From: DATJZH01 sp035499215
GTDB lineage: Bacteria > Actinomycetota > Actinomycetes > Streptosporangiales > Streptosporangiaceae
Direction of reading: 5' to 3'
NCBI GenBank assembly: GCA_035499215.1
Contig: DATJZH010000048.1
Location: 1 to 9,182 of the forward strand
Length of the DNA: 9,182 nt
Shown here piece after piece: positions 5,848 to 9,182 of this stretch. Within the stretch, counting starts at the first letter, position 1. Each line of letters opens with the position of its first letter. The position numbers and the translations under genes were made by a program. The notes beneath the pieces were generated by a model. The model did no database searches. It saw only the letters and a list, made by a program, of their open reading frames with translations, and had not been told where the DNA came from.

Positions 5848-7164
5848 GTGCTGATGATGGAAAACCATTCGTACGACAACTACCTGGGCATGCTCACCGG
5901 GCGTGGCGACGGCTTCAGCCGCGCCGCTGACGGCGCGCCTGATGCAGTCAACTCCCGCCTCGACGGCACTGCCGTGCCGCTGCGGCGCGCGGCCGGGCCC
6001 GTGCAAGTCAAGGACGCCCCGACGCAGAGCTGGCATGCGAGCCACATCCAGTGGGATGGGGGCAGCTGCGGCGGGTTCGTCCGCAGCATCGAGCAGCTCG
6101 AGCCGGCCGGCGACCCTGCCGTGCCGATGACGTACTGGTCACAGGACGACCTGCCCTTCTACTACGGCCTGGCTGAGACCTTCCCGCTGGCTGACCGCTG
6201 GTTCTGCTCGTGCCTCGGGCCGACATTCCCCAACCGCCGTTTCCTCATCGCCGGCACGGCGCACGGACTGGTCGACGACCTGCCGTTCTGCATGGTGGAC
6301 TATCCGCCGGCTGGCACGATCTTTGACGCGCTTGACGCGCGAGGGATCAGCTGGATCAACTACCACGGCGTTACCCCGGCAAGGATCCTCGCCAAGCGGA
6401 TCCTCGGCAGGCCGGGGCTGACCGCGGCCAGGCACCTCGCCTCGCTGCTGCGCTGGCTGCCGCCCGCGGTGAAGACGATGGAAGGCAACAAGACGTTCAC
6501 CGCCGACCTCTACCCGGTCGGGCTGCGGCGCTGCCTGCGGCACGTCAAGCCGAGCCCGGACTTCTTTGCCGCGGCGGCGGGCGGGACACTGCCGGCCTTC
6601 AGCCTCGTCGACCCCAACTTCGACGACTTCTCGGAGGAGAATCCGCAGGACATCCGCCGCGGGGAGAGCTTCGCAGCCGAGGTCATCCGCGCCGTCATGA
6701 CCGGCGCGGGCTGGCCGGACACCGTGCTCATCTGGCTCTACGACGAGCACGGCGGCTACTACGACCACGTGTCGCCGCCCCCCGCGGTGCCGCCCGATGA
6801 CATCGACGGCCACAGCGTGCTCAGCATGCCGGCCTGGCTCCAGGCGTGCCTGCGCCCGCTGTTCGGCCGCTACATCGCCGAGATCCAGGGGGCCGATGCC
6901 GGCCCCTGGCAGTACGACAGGTACGGCTTCCGCGTCCCTGCCGTCATCGTGTCTCCCTATGCGCGGCCCGATTACGTGTGCAGCGAGATATTCGACCACA
7001 CGTCCGTGCTCAAGCTGGTCGAGCAGAAATGGAACCTGCCCCCGCTGACACGCAGGGACGCCGCCGCGGCCAGTCCGCTAGCCGCCCTCGACCTGGACAG
7101 CCCGCCCGCCTTCCTGACTCCGCCGCAGCTTCCGGCACCGAGCATCGCGTGGAACTCATGGTAG
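5848..7164 (+). CDS. Phosphoesterase of the phospholipase C / acid phosphatase family (PF04185 type)
   Basis: The first standard start codon after an upstream TGA is GTG 5848, giving 438 residues, but family homology begins earlier: LLPQIKHIVVLMMENHSYDNY starts at about 5821. Key motifs are MMENHSYDNYLG (metal and nucleophile region at the N terminus), SWHASHIQWDGG, LADRWFCSCLGPTFPNRRFLIAGT, SLVDPNFDDF, the metal-binding TVLIWLYDEHGGYYDHVSPPP, RYGFRVPAVIVSPYAR and FDHTSVLKLVE. The family hydrolyses phosphomonoesters or phospholipid head groups. I see no signal peptide or Tat motif, so export is unproven. The natural start is probably ATG 5719 (43 codons earlier, ideal ribosome binding site), which would give 481 residues, but TGA at 5746-5748 interrupts it. 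If GTG 5848 is used, most of the first beta strand is lost, so activity is uncertain. It is separated from SulP by a hairpin and followed by another. Confidence 0.85.
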   Translation: MLMMENHSYDNYLGMLTGRGDGFSRAADGAPDAVNSRLDGTAVPLRRAAGPVQVKDAPTQSWHASHIQWDGGSCGGFVRSIEQLEPAGDPAVPMTYWSQDDLPFYYGLAETFPLADRWFCSCLGPTFPNRRFLIAGTAHGLVDDLPFCMVDYPPAGTIFDALDARGISWINYHGVTPARILAKRILGRPGLTAARHLASLLRWLPPAVKTMEGNKTFTADLYPVGLRRCLRHVKPSPDFFAAAAGGTLPAFSLVDPNFDDFSEENPQDIRRGESFAAEVIRAVMTGAGWPDTVLIWLYDEHGGYYDHVSPPPAVPPDDIDGHSVLSMPAWLQACLRPLFGRYIAEIQGADAGPWQYDRYGFRVPAVIVSPYARPDYVCSEIFDHTSVLKLVEQKWNLPPLTRRDAAAASPLAALDLDSPPAFLTPPQLPAPSIAWNSW

Positions 7165-7176
7165 CGCTGTCACGAA

Positions 7177-7214
7177 ACAGCACGGCCGAGCCAGCACGGC
7201 GGATCAGCACGGCG
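7177..7214 (+). repeat. Three short CAGCACGGC repeats
   Basis: CAGCACGGC occurs three times just after the phosphoesterase stop, at spacings of 14 and 13 bases, with the last two copies extended to CAGCACGGCGGA. It is an imperfect tandem repeat with no known function. Confidence 0.6.
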
Positions 7215-7227
7215 GAATCACATCGAC

Positions 7228-7245
7228 GGCCGGCAGCAGCCGGCC
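7228..7245 (+). terminator. Hairpin downstream of the phosphoesterase
   Basis: GGCCGGC (7228-7234) and GCCGGCC (7239-7245) form a perfect 7-bp stem with an AGCA loop, about 64 bases after the phosphoesterase stop and 90 before the next gene. It lacks a T tract; the terminator role is inferred. Confidence 0.4.
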
Positions 7246-7333
7246 CGGTAGGAACAACCCAGCGCTCGGCACGTCGTGCGCGGCCGCCCTGCGGGCGCTC
7301 AGGGCCGGCCGCGGTTTGGGGGTAGCGGGACCC

Positions 7334-7990
7334 ATGAGCGAGTCTGTTGGCTATGGCGGGTTCGGGGCGGTGACCCGCGACCGGACTCGTGCCTTGCTCG
7401 GCCAGACGATGGGATACGTCGCCATCGCGGCAGGCTTCTTCGCGCTCGGCGCGTACCTGGGCCGCAGCCTGTCCTACCACCTGGCCATCGTCTGGTTCAT
7501 CGCCGCCCTGGCCTGCCTGATCAGCATGAATTTCACGGTGCGGCGGTCCGCTTCGCTGACCACGGGCCTGCTGCTCGCTGTCGGCCTGCTGCTCGGGCTG
7601 GCGGCAGCGCCGATGATCGTCCATTACGCGAGCGCCAGCCCGCAGATTCTCTGGCAGGCCGGCGGCGCCACCGCACTGTTTATCGGCGGCTTCGGGGCGG
7701 CGGGCTACGCGACCAGGCGGGATCTGTCCGGGATCGCCCGGCTGTGCTTCTGGGCGCTCGTCGCCCTTATCGCGTTCGGGATCGTGATGATCTTCGTTCG
7801 GATCCCGCACGGCTCGCTCATCTACTCGGTGCTCGGCCTGGTGATCTTCGCCGGCCTGACCATGTTCGATTTCCAGCGGCTGCGGCGCTCGAGGAATCTT
7901 GATTCCGCTCCGCTCATCGCCGCGTCGATCTTCCTCGATGTATTGAATGTCTTCCTGTTCTTTCTGCGGATCTTCGCCAGGGAGAACTGA
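7334..7990 (+). CDS. Bax inhibitor-1 (BI-1/YetJ-like) family membrane protein
   Basis: A 218-residue polytopic membrane protein starting at ATG 7334; a TTG at 7316 would add six residues. The N-terminal 25 residues are polar (MSESVGYGGFGAVTRDRTR), followed by about seven hydrophobic spans. BI-1 family features are visible: GFGAAGYATRRDLSGIARLCFWALVALI (about 119-146), FAGLTMFDFQRLRR (172-185) and the C-terminal SIFLDVLNVFLFFLRIF (198-214). Asp179 and Asp202 match in position the two Asp residues that form the pH sensor of Bacillus YetJ, a calcium leak channel. Bacterial members sit in the cytoplasmic membrane; calcium or proton leak is known for YetJ only, so the role here is by analogy. No strong ribosome binding site is seen. 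It converges on the marR gene, with 91 bases between the two stops. Confidence 0.88.
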   Translation: MSESVGYGGFGAVTRDRTRALLGQTMGYVAIAAGFFALGAYLGRSLSYHLAIVWFIAALACLISMNFTVRRSASLTTGLLLAVGLLLGLAAAPMIVHYASASPQILWQAGGATALFIGGFGAAGYATRRDLSGIARLCFWALVALIAFGIVMIFVRIPHGSLIYSVLGLVIFAGLTMFDFQRLRRSRNLDSAPLIAASIFLDVLNVFLFFLRIFAREN

Positions 7991-7999
7991 GAGCGACCC

Positions 8000-8049
8000 G
8001 CGATGGGGCCATGGCACCAGGTGACCGGGCGATGGGGCGAATCACCAGG
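8000..8049. repeat. Imperfect 29-bp direct repeat between the convergent genes
   Basis: GCGATGGGGC occurs at 8000-8009 and 8029-8038, and CACCAGG at 8015-8021 and 8043-8049, so two degenerate units of about 29 bases lie in tandem in the gap between the BI-1 and marR stops. Confidence 0.5.
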
Positions 8050-8078
8050 ATGTGCCCGCTTCGGGACGACCGGCCGTG

Positions 8079-8094
8079 CCGTCAGCCCTGACGG
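8079..8094. terminator. Hairpin between convergent BI-1 and marR genes
   Basis: CCGTCA (8079-8084) pairs with TGACGG (8089-8094) around GCCC. It overlaps the marR stop codon (8082-8084, minus). Being symmetric it could act on both converging transcripts. It has a short stem and no T tract. Confidence 0.35.
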
Positions 8095-8528
8095 GGCAGC
8101 GGGCCCTGTCCGCCGGGCTCCCGGCTGGCCCACTCGGCGACGAGCTTGTCCAGGACGGGTGCGAGACTGCGCAGTTCCTCGAGGTGCGCGGGAGCCAGCT
8201 GGGCGAGGCGCTTTTCGCCGTCGGCGCTGAGCCGGATCCGCGTGACCCGGCCGTCGTCGTCGTCACCCCATCGCTCGACCAGCCCGGCGGCTTCGGCGCG
8301 GTCGATGAGCTCGACTGTGCTGTGGTGGCGCAGCAGCAGGCAGTCGGCAAGCTCGCTGACGGCAGGGCCCTGTCGTCCGGGATGGCCCTTGATCGCCAGG
8401 AGGAGCTGGTGCTGTGCGGGGGTAAGGCCGGCAGCGCGTGCCCGGTTCTGGCTCCAGTGCTGGAAACGCCGCAGGCCGGTGCGGAACGCGAGCAGGTTCT
8501 CGTAATCCTCGCGGGTCAGCTGGGGCAC
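8082..8528 (-). CDS. MarR family winged-helix transcriptional regulator
   Basis: The core, from GTG 8528, is 148 residues, the usual MarR length. It begins VPQLTREDYENLLAFRTGLRR, a dimerisation helix, then LTPAQHQLLLAIKGH (35-49), the helix-turn-helix VSELADCLLLRHHSTVELIDRAEAAGLVER (57-86) and the wing DDDDGRVTRIRLSADGEKRL (89-108) with its Asp-Arg pair. MarR dimers repress genes by binding short palindromes and release them on ligand or oxidation; a C-terminal helix follows. The frame stays open upstream with ATGs at 8594 and 8735; these would add 22 or 69 residues of Ala/Gly/Pro-rich sequence that does not look folded. The promoter found at 8752-8781 is compatible with any of them and places ATG 8735 about 10 bases from the start of transcription, so the longer forms remain possible. 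The target is unknown; the divergent gene is the obvious candidate. Confidence 0.9.
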   Translation of the reverse strand: MPQLTREDYENLLAFRTGLRRFQHWSQNRARAAGLTPAQHQLLLAIKGHPGRQGPAVSELADCLLLRHHSTVELIDRAEAAGLVERWGDDDDGRVTRIRLSADGEKRLAQLAPAHLEELRSLAPVLDKLVAEWASREPGGQGPLPRQG

Positions 8529-8751
8529 CTCTGCACCGCCCAGGGTCGCTAGGTCCTGCCGTGGCCCGGCGCCGGCGGCCTTGCTGAGCAGCATAGGCTC
8601 CGCCAGGAAGGTGCTGCCGGCACCGGCTGCCGATGCGCCGGGACTGCCCGGGTGCAGCATGGGCTCCGGCACAGCCCGCTGCCCCGCCCGCCTGCTGATC
8701 GGCTCGCGAGCCACCGCCAGGCACCACCCGGCCATGAAACCACCCGCCTCA

Positions 8752-8781
8752 TTTATATCGTGCTACGATGAACGAGTTCAA
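8752..8781 (-). promoter_or_regulatory. Predicted marR promoter with an internal dyad operator
   Basis: On the minus strand TTGAAC (8781-8776) and TATAAA (8757-8752) are separated by 18 bases, a good housekeeping-type promoter in otherwise GC-rich DNA. It faces marR. In the spacer lies the dyad ATCGT-GCT-ACGAT (8757-8769), placed where a bound repressor would block RNA polymerase. On the plus strand TACGAT (8764-8769) could be the -10 of the divergent gene, although no -35 is visible. Binding by MarR is inferred. Confidence 0.5.
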
Positions 8782-8862
8782 TCCCGGACCAGGCGAAATC
8801 CCCGATGCGGCGCGGACACCGGGGGACGCCGGTCTAGTTCTGGCTGCGGGGTGGTTCTCGCG

Positions 8863-9180
8863 ATGCATCCGTACAAGTTCAAGGCACTGGTCACCCTCGG
8901 ACAGCCGCGGGATGAGAGCCTGGCCGAGGTGCGGCCCGGCCTGCCGCGCCGCATGGTCGTGCGCGGCCAGCACCAGCAGACCCACTCCAGCAAGTTCTTC
9001 AGCGCCCTCGTCATGAACAACGGCGAGGGACCGCCGTCGCAACCCGACGGCTCCGTCATGCTGACCGTTGCCCTCGCCGGTGACGACGCCCGCGAGTACT
9101 TTGACATTGGCGCGAGTTTCAGTCTGTGGCTGGGCAATGACATCGGCCGCGGAGTCGTGACGCGCCGGATGTTTGTCTAG
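8863..9180 (+). CDS. Small protein resembling an EF-Tu C-terminal beta-barrel domain
   Basis: A 105-residue protein from ATG 8863 (GTG 8851 in the same frame would add four residues) to TAG 9178-9180. It starts HPYKFKALVTL and includes PRRMVVRGQHQQTHSSKFFSALV, then SVMLTVALAGDDAREYFDIGASFSLWLGNDIGRGVVTRRMFV. The order of a strand beginning FKA, a middle segment, and a C-terminal strand pair ending IGRGVVTRR resembles the third (C-terminal) domain of EF-Tu, whose last strand reads VGAGVVTKI. Stand-alone proteins of this type occur in actinobacteria without known function; I assign the fold by pattern only. There is no GTP-binding domain. No signal peptide or membrane segment is present. It lies divergent from marR across a shared control region and may be regulated by it. 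The ribosome binding site is weak. Confidence 0.65.
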   Translation: MHPYKFKALVTLGQPRDESLAEVRPGLPRRMVVRGQHQQTHSSKFFSALVMNNGEGPPSQPDGSVMLTVALAGDDAREYFDIGASFSLWLGNDIGRGVVTRRMFV

Positions 9181-9182
9181 CG

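Noticed and set aside
6139..6999. A 286-codon minus-strand frame opposite the phosphoesterase.
   Set aside because: Shadow of the opposite strand; the plus frame has all the phosphoesterase motifs in order.
7177..7214. Three CAGCACGGC copies considered as a CRISPR array or operator array.
   Set aside because: Units are too short and almost contiguous, with no spacers; only a degenerate tandem repeat.

Overview
The window comes from a very GC-rich genome. Third codon positions are almost all G or C, spacing is tight, GTG starts occur, and the protein families are typical of soil actinomycetes. A filamentous or soil actinobacterium is the likely source; the genus cannot be read from the sequence. 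It looks like a chromosomal accessory stretch rather than one pathway operon.

Left part (1-1577). The last 81 codons of a Baeyer-Villiger flavin monooxygenase end at 247 and are followed by a hairpin. After that comes a gene graveyard. An aldo/keto reductase (429-669, + strand) breaks off just after its Asp/Tyr motif. It runs head-on into a minus-strand GntR-type winged-helix fragment (689-874), which itself abuts the N-terminal half of an aminoglycoside-phosphotransferase-like gene (873-1340, minus) in another frame. That half-gene carries an exact 18-bp in-frame tandem duplication and has no usable start codon. A 41-residue unknown reading frame lies just upstream of it.

Middle (1578-3894). 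A 540-bp stretch has no recognisable gene. Next is an intact second aldo/keto reductase (2121-3143) with a good ribosome binding site, less biased codon use than the right part, and Asp where the catalytic His should be. A further 340 bp holds no clear gene apart from a possible transposase tail. A decayed Doc/Fic toxin (3484-3851, minus) follows, with its Fic motif intact but its front half frameshifted and no antitoxin beside it.

Right part (3895-9182). The genes here are mostly intact with strongly biased codons: a SulP/SLC26 anion transporter with a C-terminal STAS domain; a PF04185-type phosphoesterase (phospholipase C/acid phosphatase superfamily); a BI-1/YetJ-like membrane protein; a convergent MarR regulator; and a divergent small protein resembling the EF-Tu C-terminal barrel. 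Hairpins follow the SulP and phosphoesterase genes, and another lies between the convergent BI-1 and marR genes, so most are probably separate transcription units. The most notable points are an in-frame TGA at codon 10 of the phosphoesterase, measured from its best ribosome binding site, and a dyad operator inside a strong promoter upstream of marR. I see no convincing new multi-gene system; the best material is gene decay, unusual active-site or start signals, and the MarR control site.
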